Shown here: one piece after another, positions 10,501 through 17,900 of the stretch
Layout of the letters: each line of letters begins with the position of its first letter
Numbering within the stretch: position 1 is the first letter of the stretch
Assembly: GCA_020050835.1 (NCBI GenBank)
Contig: JAGVKB010000102.1
Location: 1 to 64,000, forward strand
Direction: 5' to 3'
Length of the DNA: 64,000 bases
DNA from: Candidatus Obscuribacterales bacterium
Lineage (GTDB): Bacteria > Cyanobacteriota > Vampirovibrionia > Obscuribacterales > Obscuribacteraceae
Program-made: the position numbers and the translations under genes
The notes under the pieces: generated by a model
What the model saw: the letters and a program-made list of their open reading frames with translations, nothing else
Told to the model about the DNA's origin: nothing
The model's database searches: none

Positions 10501-12080
10501 GCTGGCGGCGGCTCCGGTCCGGAGACCGGATAGAGCGGAGGAAGAATTGCTTCGGCGCTCGGTGAGGTGATCGTCGGCTCTCCAAAGGAAAATGCCGTCG
10601 GGTTTACTGATTGTTTTCCAAATATGCCGGTGTCGCGCGGATCTGGCGGTAGCGCCCCTGGCATCGTACCACCGCCGGCGGCATTGCCTGCCGGCGCAAA
10701 CATGTCCGGTAGAGCAGCCGCTGGTGGAGTGTAGGCTGCAGTCTGCGCTGCGGCCGGCACCGGATTAAACAGCGGGTCGGATTGGACCTGGTTGGCAACC
10801 GGTGCCGGCGCTGCCGGCGCAAACAGTGGGTCGTTCGGCACTACTGCCGAACCAGGCAGGCTTTGGGCAGGCGTAAAGAGTGGATCGTTTTGTCCGACCA
10901 CCGGATAGGGTGCCGATGCTGGTGTGAACAACGGATCGTTAGGCAATCCGGCTGGCGGAATGGCAGGAGATTGACTAAAGAAGGGATCGTCTGTCAGTGA
11001 GCCGAATGGTTGTGTCGCTGCCGCTTGGTTTGTGGCTGAGGGTGTGCTTGCCGCGACCGGAGTAAAGGCAGCCGCAGGGTCAGCCGCGGTCGAGGCTGCC
11101 ACAGCATCCAGCTCCGCTGAGCTTGGTTGGCTGCGCAGGAAATTGGATGGACGAGGCAGAAAGGGAATCGGCACTCGCGCTGAAAAGACCGGACCGCTGG
11201 TGGTCGTCGCCGTGGCTGAAGATGAGTAGCTAGATCCGCCAGCTTGAGCGATAACTGGCGGCGGCACTAACGGTCCGGTTGCTGAATCCGCCGGTGGTGC
11301 TGCTGGCGCCTGTTCGGCAGCTGAGGATGGATATCCTCCCAAGGTAGCGGCCGGATTGGACATAGCTGCTGACTGAAGAGGCAATTCGCTGCCGGGGCTG
11401 CTAAACATAGCGGCTGAAGCTGGCGCGGTGAGAGCTTGTTGTTGACCGGGATAACCGCCAAGCGGAGGCAGGGACGGATTTGGCGTACTTTCAGCTGGTC
11501 TGGCCGCTTCGGTTGGAAATCCCCCGAAAGAATCGGGGGTGGACGGTGATTGATAGGAGACTTGAGGCTGCTGTAAAGCTGGCGGTTGTGCGGGCGGAGC
11601 GGGTCCTGTGCTCATGGGCGGAAGCGGGTCCGGCGCCGGTGGGGCAGCCGGCTCCTCGTCGAAGGATATTAGGCTGGTAGCATCGGCTGCAAACGAATTC
11701 CGTTTGTTGGAAACTCCCTTCAGCACAGAGCCTAACAAAGAAGTTGGTCCGCTCGAATCAGGTTGCGGCGCAACTGGCTCGCCATGAGCGTTGCCGCCGG
11801 AATTGGCAAGACTACCGGCAGGGTCAGAATGACTGCCATTGCCACCATTGGACCCGTTGCCATCGGCATTTTTTCGATATTGGTCGAGTTGTCGCCTGGT
11901 GATTGCCTTTTCCATGACCAGCGGGTCGGGCGCAAAGTTAATCGTCAACGGGCTCGATGAGCGAGTCGCTGACGTAATCGAGGTCGGTGAAAACCGCGAC
12001 ACGAAAGCTCCGCAGCCGGTGCAATATTTGCTTTTGCCCCGAAGAATTGAACCGCAAGCCTGGCAAAGAAGTATTTCCAA
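7506..12080 (-). CDS. Giant membrane ATPase of VirD4/TraD type with N-terminal zinc ribbon
   Basis: 1524 residues. Residues 6-24 form a zinc ribbon (CQAC...CTGC). Residues 60-720 are Pro/Ala/Ser-rich low complexity, including a block (about 360-445) where DPLF/DPFF recurs five times. A hydrophobic segment lies near 787-812 (KQVLVCGAVLTVIGIQVCFA) and a second near 997-1023, with about 180 residues between them that would be outside the membrane. The C-terminal 450 residues are an ATPase of type IV coupling-protein kind: Walker A GAGAKGKS with Lys1107, Walker B YLDEFDNF with Glu1367 after Asp1366, and a conserved tail. In known systems such proteins hand DNA or protein to a type IV secretion channel. 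TTG 12080 is preceded by AGGAG at 10 nt. No relaxase or VirB4/6/8/9/10 gene is present, so conjugation is not supported. The enormous disordered linker is unusual for the family. Confidence 0.82.
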   Translation of the reverse strand: MEILLCQACGSILRGKSKYCTGCGAFVSRFSPTSITSATRSSSPLTINFAPDPLVMEKAITRRQLDQYRKNADGNGSNGGNGSHSDPAGSLANSGGNAHGEPVAPQPDSSGPTSLLGSVLKGVSNKRNSFAADATSLISFDEEPAAPPAPDPLPPMSTGPAPPAQPPALQQPQVSYQSPSTPDSFGGFPTEAARPAESTPNPSLPPLGGYPGQQQALTAPASAAMFSSPGSELPLQSAAMSNPAATLGGYPSSAAEQAPAAPPADSATGPLVPPPVIAQAGGSSYSSSATATTTSGPVFSARVPIPFLPRPSNFLRSQPSSAELDAVAASTAADPAAAFTPVAASTPSATNQAAATQPFGSLTDDPFFSQSPAIPPAGLPNDPLFTPASAPYPVVGQNDPLFTPAQSLPGSAVVPNDPLFAPAAPAPVANQVQSDPLFNPVPAAAQTAAYTPPAAALPDMFAPAGNAAGGGTMPGALPPDPRDTGIFGKQSVNPTAFSFGEPTITSPSAEAILPPLYPVSGPEPPPAPSSTPAQSTQTAQPDGPFAATGAAAAQQNAVTSGFDFFNAPASAVNAPAPQHQGQPQAAVPPAVQSSPLDLFQSEVISHPPGSTGPQPNLTPPQQISHEFDPAPPRAAAPNSTSASGNFYDGVASPAAAAPNIQSFDPSAGLSSPPAAAVNTDAAAPSGGSAPTSGADFFSGGGQSTAGSTSGPKSDVPTYSGLEREDNSQDEAAEDKKAAAKEKTGASLRDRAAQEADTPERKGSFFEQAMEFLKDLDGECNVLGKMLPKKQVLVCGAVLTVIGIQVCFAMFGMVSKGIGGALGGMQQQAANSAASQYPSLAGPWEFAYQSLTEQKVHAGQVSFNQKGSSLYGEGRDEAFFVMQGTFNPPKIMLSKQYVVDGQPKGKPITWSGMVTFPKQGQGQPFMEGQFVAYIKKGVFTSAHLEEVRGRWQAEMVAVRQPGDVRTNFNRDQQQQPSTGSGAPTGEEQQQQDTSAAAGVNLPELFMKVAVGLLFLGVLLVIGSLKLFGPSGLINIWSKQEYIPSQFKSQHKKMLKELGKPLKPGGLPLGERADWHAMKVGEPKELHLPPETRDQNPHMLIMGAGAKGKSRLIANMITHDIQSGDRALVVIDSDGHLVDLILRWLASHPKGKEYSRRVLVVDPTNKSGCAAYNPLEIPDDGDYQGAASAVVYGFKAIYTEPPGSQTQWNQQTANILRNSAMLLMSNGRTLTDLPRLLGDNDFRDELLEKIERRKNERVEFITLLDQWAQYKRLARTDQWITWVEPILNRVTPMLGDPRIRPILTNPKGDLSLRQIIQDQQILLVKIPQGQLDQNAALLGSLLVTGVKQAALSLSTNSTKKHFTAIYLDEFDNFIEKETFDAITSETRKFQIGFTASIKSVQHLPEDFRNQLVINVGTICAFSLAKKDADVLGPSMFRVDGRKVKHQTIQNIFNKVNTSPQFELISDEEKLNIDRLVGQEERTYFCYRVGSVAGVFHMKAHEFKDVPDKDVNWTLVDQIYGNKKNEV

Positions 12081-12664
12081 CTAGCTACCGCTCCTGCAAA
12101 GCGGACAATCGTCCACCTGACTCGATAATAGCGTTAAATGCGCAGTTTCGGATAGAGATTGTAAGAGGTAAAGGATGCATACAGTCCCGGTCCTGATTAA
12201 CCGGCTAGGTAATCCCGGTTGCCCGGGACGAATGCTCTTGAATTCTGGCTGGTAAGCTGCCAATTCTACATCTTAATATGTATTAGCGGCAGCTGCATCG
12301 TACAGATGTGGCAGCTTCTTGTCAAGTGTAATTTTATCTCCTGGGAATCAGGCATTTGGGGGTATACTATTGGTACGCACCGCAAGCAATTTTGGGGGTA
12401 CTGACAGCTCAAAAACTTTCGAAACTCAATAACTTCATGGTTTCACGGGGCTAAATTATTCTCCGTGAAAGTGGTGTTATATAGACGGCGGTTAAACTGA
12501 GCGCAATTCGGGCAAGCTGGTATATGGAGGGATAGCACCCTGACTTATTCCTTTCCGATTTGCAATTTTGATGCGATAAGCAATGATTAGTAACGTCAGC
12601 CAGGTTGGCTCTGTTCCATAAGTTGATAGAGCGTCTTTAGATCAGACTAAGAAAGGATGGCCGA
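12081..12664. other. 584-bp divergent intergenic region with short repeats
   Basis: No credible gene. It separates the leftward ATPase genes from the rightward coiled-coil gene and must hold both promoters. Visible structure: a small TCCCGG/CCGGGA hairpin at 12213-12228; TTTGGGGGTA repeated at 12355-12364 and 12391-12400; a TATACT box at 12363-12368 that could be a -10 element; and an inverted repeat TTTCACGG/CCGTGAAA (12441-12448 and 12463-12470, 14-nt spacer). No -35 element is convincing. Confidence 0.5.
12441..12470. promoter_or_regulatory. Inverted repeat, candidate operator
   Basis: Perfect 8-bp arms TTTCACGG and CCGTGAAA separated by 14 nt, about 195 nt before the coiled-coil gene. 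There is no U-tract, so an operator or RNA hairpin is likelier than a terminator. Function is not shown by the sequence. Confidence 0.35.
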
Positions 12665-14716
12665 ATGGCTCGGGAGGACAAGGGTAAGTCGATGGGATCT
12701 TATGACGACATGCCGCCTAGCAAACAGCCGGGTGACGAACCCACGTCGCTTGCTGCCAGGCGAGCTCGATTGCGCGGATCTCTGGCTAAGGCAGCATTGC
12801 CGGAGGAGGCTTTCGGAGCAGGCGATGGCGGAGACAATCCTGCGCCTCCAGTCGAGCCGGCAGAACCAGATTCGGTGCCTACTTCTTTTCCTGGACCCTC
12901 CGCGGAGATGCCGCCGCCGCCCTCAGCAGCCGAGGCTGCTCCGCAGTCTAGTTTGACTTCGGTCATGGATTCACTGTTTCCTCCTTCGGTCGGCACACCC
13001 GGCCATGTAGCGGCCGCTACGCTGATGCCAGCGCTGCCGCCAGCGCCTCTGCCACTACCAGCAGCTCCACCGGAGCCGATTGAACCTGCTTTGCCGCCAA
13101 TCGTTCAGGAGTATATGCAACAGACGGTTCAGGCAGCCTCCTTGCCTTCTGAATTGCTGGAGATGATTGCGCATATCGATCAATCTACCAACGCTTGTGC
13201 CACCAATCTGGCTGTTTTACAGATATCGGCGCAGTCTCCGCCGCCGGCGATTCCAGCTGCCGTCACCGAGCTGTTGACCAATGTCGATTCAGCAATGAAC
13301 GCATGTGCGCTCAATCTTGCCGCCCTGCAAAGGATTGCCGACGAGCAAACAGAGGTCATGAGAAACCTCTCCGACACCTTGAAGAATCAAACTCTCTACG
13401 AGATCGGTCTTAACCTGAACAGTCTGACCGAGTCTCTTTCGGCTGCGCTCGAGCCGATGAAAGCGGTCGGTGAGCTTGTTCCTGCCATCGATCAGTTGGT
13501 AGCAGCGATGGAAGCCAAGGCTTCAGTAGATGATAAGTATTCGCCAGATCAACTCGTGATGAACTTGGCCGATCAGCTGTCGACCGGTTCAATCGATCCC
13601 TGGACATTTAAATGTGCGTATATGGCAATTTTTCCGGCCGATCACCCGGCCGATCTGTTGCGGCGCCTGGTCGAATTGCTGGGAACGCAGCGGCTTTCCG
13701 GCGATCTCTTCCGGGCCGCTTATGAGGCTGTTCAAGCTGCCGAGCCGCCGCCGCGATCTACCATCTCCGTTCGACAATCTAGTCCCGGATCGGCTGCCGG
13801 AGACGAGCCGGGAGGCGGCGGAAGCGCTGTCCCTTTTGATGATCCGGAAACCCGAGCCCAACTCGAAGCTTTGCGCGCTGCCAATGAAGAGATGCGCAAA
13901 GCCCTTGAAGAGAGGGAAAATGAGTTCGAGCAGCTGCTGGCGGCGAAAGATCAGGAACTCGCTGAGGCGCAGGACATGCTCAATTCACGCTATGAGGAGT
14001 TTAATACTCGTTATGCTGAGCTGACTGAAGCTCTCAACAAGCGCGAGGACGAATACTCCAACTTGCTTGAAAACAAAGATATGGAGCTCACTGAAAAGGA
14101 ATCAGAGCTTAGCCTATTGCGCCATCAGATGGAAGAGTTGCGCAGTCAGACCGAAGATATGGTCAAAGAGCTGCAAGTGCAGATGACCGATATCCGGATC
14201 GCCAAAGAGGCTGCCAATCAAACCCCCACCACGCCGAGCAAGCCACCGGCCTCGGGAAGTTTCTTTGATACAGCGCCTCCGGCCAAGCCGTCTTCGCTCT
14301 TCGATGCTGCTCCAGCAGCGCAGGAGAAGCCGTTCTTCGTTGCTGATTCGACGCCCGCTCTGGCTCCGGTGCAAGCTAGTCCGCCGCCTGCTCCAGCGCC
14401 GCAACCGGCACCACCGCCGACGCCGGCACCACCTCCGCAACCGGCTCAGCAACAGTCGGTTGCGCAACAAGCGAGTACACAGCAGATGAATCGACCAGCT
14501 ACGATGCCGGCTGCTGCTGCTACCACGCCATTTACTTCCGGGGCCGGCAGTTATGGCAGCGGAGTGCGAGCTCAAGTGTTCGAAGTGATTGTTCGTCAAG
14601 CACTAGCTGGAGCTCCCTGGCGTGAGATCTGCGCCGGACCGATGCAAGTCAACAACATAACGCAGGAAGAGGTTGAAGCCGAGGTCAAGCGACGTCAGGC
14701 CATGCTCAACAAGTAA
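12665..14716 (+). CDS. Coiled-coil, proline-rich protein of the HerA/VirD4-like locus
   Basis: 683 residues. Basic N-terminus (ARRARLRG), a Pro/Ala-rich segment to about residue 150, then two similar helical repeats carrying NACATNLAVLQ and NACALNLAALQ (about 169-222). Heptad-rich coiled coil spans about 395-518 (EELRSQTEDMVKELQVQ and preceding). A second Pro/Ala/Gln-rich linker follows, and a short folded C-terminus (VFEVIVRQALAGAPWREICA) ends the protein. No signal peptide or membrane helix. ATG 12665 has AAAGGA upstream. It faces away from the ATPase operon across a shared promoter region. Its linkers contain SFFDTAP and SSLFDAAP, reminiscent of the DPLF/DPFF elements in the VirD4-like protein, which suggests a scaffold or adaptor for that machine. 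I recognise no family. Confidence 0.75.
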   Translation: MAREDKGKSMGSYDDMPPSKQPGDEPTSLAARRARLRGSLAKAALPEEAFGAGDGGDNPAPPVEPAEPDSVPTSFPGPSAEMPPPPSAAEAAPQSSLTSVMDSLFPPSVGTPGHVAAATLMPALPPAPLPLPAAPPEPIEPALPPIVQEYMQQTVQAASLPSELLEMIAHIDQSTNACATNLAVLQISAQSPPPAIPAAVTELLTNVDSAMNACALNLAALQRIADEQTEVMRNLSDTLKNQTLYEIGLNLNSLTESLSAALEPMKAVGELVPAIDQLVAAMEAKASVDDKYSPDQLVMNLADQLSTGSIDPWTFKCAYMAIFPADHPADLLRRLVELLGTQRLSGDLFRAAYEAVQAAEPPPRSTISVRQSSPGSAAGDEPGGGGSAVPFDDPETRAQLEALRAANEEMRKALEERENEFEQLLAAKDQELAEAQDMLNSRYEEFNTRYAELTEALNKREDEYSNLLENKDMELTEKESELSLLRHQMEELRSQTEDMVKELQVQMTDIRIAKEAANQTPTTPSKPPASGSFFDTAPPAKPSSLFDAAPAAQEKPFFVADSTPALAPVQASPPPAPAPQPAPPPTPAPPPQPAQQQSVAQQASTQQMNRPATMPAAAATTPFTSGAGSYGSGVRAQVFEVIVRQALAGAPWREICAGPMQVNNITQEEVEAEVKRRQAMLNK

Positions 14717-14824
14717 TCGCTTTGGCCTGGCACTTTCGCTAGTTTTGGCTGGTTTGCGCCGCTGAGTTGAGCCAGCGGTGTGATCGTTCGCTCACAGTTG
14801 GGCTTTTGCAAGGCCGCAGAAAGA

Positions 14825-14864
14825 CGACTGAATCAGTCCGGTGGACGTGGTTCAGTCGCTTTTA
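14825..14864 (+). terminator. Candidate intrinsic terminator
   Basis: CGACTGAA (14825-14832) pairs with TTCAGTCG (14851-14858) and is followed by CTTTTAA. It sits about 110 nt after the coiled-coil gene and before the convergent small membrane-protein gene. The loop is 18 nt and the U-tract short, so strength is uncertain. Confidence 0.45.
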
Positions 14865-14964
14865 AGGAGCAAGCAACGACCGAATGTGCCGGAGCCCGTG
14901 AAAGCTTGCGCGGCGAAACAACGGTCTCGCCCGGCAGCCGATTACAAACTGAGAGCGGAGCTGA

Positions 14965-15237
14965 CTATTTGTCGTCAGCTTTCTCAATCATGACTTTGCC
15001 CTTGCCCTGATTAGCTTCGTAGAACTTCCATTGAGCGACGACGTTTGGTAGGTTCGTCATATACTGCAGCATAATTGCGCCTGGTAGAAGGGAGAATACC
15101 TGCACGACGATCCAAAAGAGAACACCCATGGTCGCTGCCGTGCAGACTAAGATAATCGCTCGGGTGAATCGTGACTGATCCTGAACCTGTTTGGAAAGTT
15201 CAGCTACTTTTTGTTCGAGGGACGAATCTTCTGCCAT
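14965..15237 (-). CDS. Small two-helix membrane protein
   Basis: About 90 residues starting MAEDSSLEQKVAELSKQVQD. The start ATG at 15237 follows GAGG by 5 nt; the longer reading from 15300 lacks a site. A charged amphipathic N-terminal helix (possible coiled coil) precedes two hydrophobic stretches, AIILVCTAATMGVLFWIVVQ and FSLLPGAIMLQYM, then a lysine-rich tail (GKGKVMIEKADDK). Not a family I recognise. It converges with the coiled-coil gene; a link to the ATPase locus is only positional. Confidence 0.65.
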   Translation of the reverse strand: MAEDSSLEQKVAELSKQVQDQSRFTRAIILVCTAATMGVLFWIVVQVFSLLPGAIMLQYMTNLPNVVAQWKFYEANQGKGKVMIEKADDK

Positions 15238-15593
15238 ATCTGCCTCATCTTTTTGAGTGGAACTGTTACCTTCCTTGTGCCGCAGAACCCTTTGTGTCAA
15301 TCGCTCGGATTTGCGATCTTTACAGTCAAAACTAGATTCGCGGAGAACGATCTTGGATTATATCCCCTTGAATTGAAAACGGAGATCGAGTTGCTGTCCT
15401 AATCACCGGTGCATGATGCGAGCTGGCTCAGGCTGCCATGTTTGAAGCGAGCGCTCGTTGGGGTACGTGCGGCACAAGGATAATTTCGTCGCTTGATTTG
15501 AGGTACAACCTCCCGGGAAATTCAATTTCAATGGAGATTATCTGCTTCACGAATCTCCAAGAAGGTCTCGCTTGTCCGGTTAGACAAAACCTG
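15238..15593. other. 356-bp intergenic stretch, no recognised gene
   Basis: Lies between two leftward genes: downstream of selA and upstream of the small membrane protein. It must contain the latter's promoter. A minus-strand frame of 66 codons (15428-15628) overlaps the end of selA but has no homology I can name and no ribosome-binding site. A short palindrome CGAGCGCTCG near 15449 is the only structure I see. Confidence 0.4.
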
Positions 15594-17033
15594 CTAGTGG
15601 CTGGCAGATAATTGACTGTCGATCGCAATCAATGCTGCCAGCAGAGTCTCTTCGTCTGGCTGAAAGACCGTCAAGAGATCGAGGATAACCTGCTCCTCCT
15701 TAACGATGGCGACAACTGGTGGTTGATTGCGGCGCAACATTGCTGCCAGCTGATTCGGCTGTACCTTTGAGTCAAGCGCAACTCCGTAGCTGCTGAAAGT
15801 CTTTCCGGGCAGTGAGCCGCCACCGGCAGCAGAAGTGGTAGCAACTGCTGCACAGGCGATGTGTTTCAAGCAGAGATCTGCTTTACTTGCAAACGCTTCC
15901 GCTCGAGCTCTCAATTCGCTTGCTTTGGAGCTAGCCATCTCGACTGTCGGCACGAGCTTCTCGACTGATGGCGACAGATAATGCGCAAGCAGTATCTCGA
16001 GAGCGGCAAGCGTCAATTTGTCTGGACGCAGCGCTCGATAGAGCGGGCTCTTGTGCAAGCGTTCAATCGCCGGCCTCTTCCCGACGATGATGCCAGCCTG
16101 CGGTCCGCCCAGCAATTTGTCTCCGGAGAAGGAGACGAGATCGGCGCCGGCCTTAAGCTGAGATTGCACGGTCGGCTCACCGGCGAAGCCCAGCTGACCC
16201 AGGTCAATCAAGGCGCCGCTGCCGAGATCTTCCAATACCGGAATGCCGGATTCGGCCGAGAGCAAAACCAGCTCCTCGAGCGCAACTTCCTGGGTAAAGC
16301 CGACTATCTCGAAGTTTGAGCGGTGGCAGCGGAGCAACAAACCGGTGTTTGGTGTAATCGCCTGTCGAAAGTCGGACAATCTCGTTCTGTTAGTCGTTCC
16401 AACTTCTTTTAAGTTGCCGCCGGCAGCTCGGATTACATCCGGCAAGCGAAAGCTTCCGCCGATTTCAATCAGTTCGCCGCGTGAAACTATCACCTCGCGG
16501 TCGCGAGCAAAAGTGCTTACTACCAGTAAGACTGCGGCGGCGTTGTTGTTGACTACAAGCGCCGCTTCGCAGCCGGTGAGGATTCTCAAGAGCGCTTCAA
16601 TCTGCCGGGAGCGCTCACCGCGTTTACCGGAGTCGAGGTCAAACTCCAGATTGCAGTAGCCGGAAGCTACTTCGCAGATATGTTTCAATACTGATTCCGC
16701 CAGCGGTGCCCGGCCTAAATTAGTATTGAGTATTACTCCTGTGGCATTTATCAGACGTGCCAGTCCCGGTTTGAGAAGGCGCTCCGCTTGCAGGGCTATT
16801 GATTGGGCGATCGCCTCTAAATCGGGCAACTCCTTGCCTTTACTCAAGTCAAAGCGCAGCTGATCGAGTCGTTGTCTCGTCAACTCAGCGATCAATTCTC
16901 GGCGAATTCGCTCCTGCAGTGTAACCAGTCGCGGGTGCCTGAGAATCTTATCTACTTGCGGAAGCCGTGCTGCTCCAGCGTTTGTCTCCACAATCTCTCC
17001 CCGGCCCGGCCCGTTAGATCGACCATTTGTCAC
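15594..17033 (-). CDS. selA: L-seryl-tRNA(Sec) selenium transferase
   Basis: 479 residues, the usual SelA length. This PLP enzyme converts seryl-tRNA(Sec) to selenocysteyl-tRNA(Sec) with selenophosphate in the cytoplasm. The N-terminal domain has the family-typical LPQVDKILRHPRL; the PLP lysine is in SFSGDKLLGGPQAG (Lys306); LINATGVILNTNLGRAPL and NLEFDLDSGKRGERS are characteristic. GTG 17033 is taken as start. Its presence implies a selenocysteine pathway, but selB, selD and tRNA(Sec) are not recognisable here. It stands alone on the minus strand. Confidence 0.95.
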   Translation of the reverse strand: MTNGRSNGPGRGEIVETNAGAARLPQVDKILRHPRLVTLQERIRRELIAELTRQRLDQLRFDLSKGKELPDLEAIAQSIALQAERLLKPGLARLINATGVILNTNLGRAPLAESVLKHICEVASGYCNLEFDLDSGKRGERSRQIEALLRILTGCEAALVVNNNAAAVLLVVSTFARDREVIVSRGELIEIGGSFRLPDVIRAAGGNLKEVGTTNRTRLSDFRQAITPNTGLLLRCHRSNFEIVGFTQEVALEELVLLSAESGIPVLEDLGSGALIDLGQLGFAGEPTVQSQLKAGADLVSFSGDKLLGGPQAGIIVGKRPAIERLHKSPLYRALRPDKLTLAALEILLAHYLSPSVEKLVPTVEMASSKASELRARAEAFASKADLCLKHIACAAVATTSAAGGGSLPGKTFSSYGVALDSKVQPNQLAAMLRRNQPPVVAIVKEEQVILDLLTVFQPDEETLLAALIAIDSQLSASH

Positions 17034-17162
17034 AGCGAAACTCTGTGCGTATGATCATAAACGGTTCGATTCGCTCTTGTCAGAACTTGACTGACCGCTC
17101 AAAATTACAATTGATGGGAAAGATAATTTTGAGTGATGCTGATGCAAGGTAGGTAGCAAACC

Positions 17163-17414
17163 GTGGGAAAGAGTTTGAGAACAAAGACGCTCTATCAGGA
17201 TAAAGACTGGTTGACTCAGAAGTATGTGAAGGAAAAGCTCAGTACTGTCGAAATTGCGCGCATCTACCGTGAGGAAGAAAATAAGTGGTGTGATCCCAAT
17301 ACCATCTCCCGCTGGCTCAAAAAGCATGATATTCAGATGCGCTCCTTGGCTGAAGCCCAGCAAAACAGGCACGGTACAGCCACAAGCACCGGCAAGCCCG
17401 GCAAATCTCGCTAA
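17163..17414 (+). CDS. Small helix-turn-helix-like protein
   Basis: 83 residues, very basic. The middle (WLTQKYVKEKLSTVEIARIY, then NTISRWLKKHDIQMRS) reads as a homeodomain-like helix-turn-helix of the sort seen in small phage or endonuclease-associated DNA-binding proteins. The Ser/Thr/Gly/Lys tail resembles a disordered basic end. GTG 17163 is preceded by AGGTAGG. A 141-codon frame on the other strand is the hydrophobic shadow of this gene. Likely a DNA-binding protein; target unknown. Confidence 0.6.
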   Translation: MGKSLRTKTLYQDKDWLTQKYVKEKLSTVEIARIYREEENKWCDPNTISRWLKKHDIQMRSLAEAQQNRHGTATSTGKPGKSR

Positions 17415-17552
17415 GACCAGTTCATTTTCTCGGTTAAGAATTCTAAGAACGGATGAACCGCCCAGATTGAGCTTGACCACCTGAAGGGCACCGGTCGCAA
17501 GCCTTGAACAGAGGCGATGCCTTTCTCGCTCATTGTTTGCCGAAAGCCGTCC

Positions 17553-17771
17553 TTAGACGCCAGCGCCTACTCCCAGCCAGCCGCTCGCCATCATAGCCCC
17601 ACATATAAGATACAGGAGTACCTCACGTCCTCCGACCAGGTAGTATACCGAGTAGGCTGTGAGGAAGAATGCTGGTCGCCAGAACTTCTCATCAGCTTCT
17701 CTGACAGCATGCGCGCCCAGACAAAGGGCCAGCGCCAGTGGAAATCCCAGGAAAAATACATCGAACAGCAT
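17553..17771 (-). CDS. Putative small membrane protein
   Basis: 72 residues with two strongly hydrophobic segments (MLFDVFFLGFPLALALCLGA and YLICGAMMASGWLGVGAGV) around a charged middle containing READEKFWRP. No clear ribosome-binding site precedes ATG 17771. The organised hydrophobicity favours a real gene over a chance frame, but there is no recognised family and nothing supports a function. Confidence 0.45.
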   Translation of the reverse strand: MLFDVFFLGFPLALALCLGAHAVREADEKFWRPAFFLTAYSVYYLVGGREVLLYLICGAMMASGWLGVGAGV

Positions 17772-17900
17772 AATGGCTCAATTTGCTACCATCTTGGTTC
17801 AGAATAATGCCAGCCAAGGTCAGTGTCGATGGGAGATCTACGCTGGCGAGTCGAACAGTATCGCAGGCTTTATGCCTTTTGCATTTTTGGAGCGCGTGTA

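Noticed and set aside
7506-12080. Conjugative element or type IV secretion locus
   Set aside because: A coupling-protein-like ATPase alone is not enough; no relaxase, VirB component, integrase or oriT-like sequence was found.
17055-17480. 141-codon minus-strand frame
   Set aside because: Hydrophobic shadow of the basic helix-turn-helix gene at 17163-17414 and without a ribosome-binding site.
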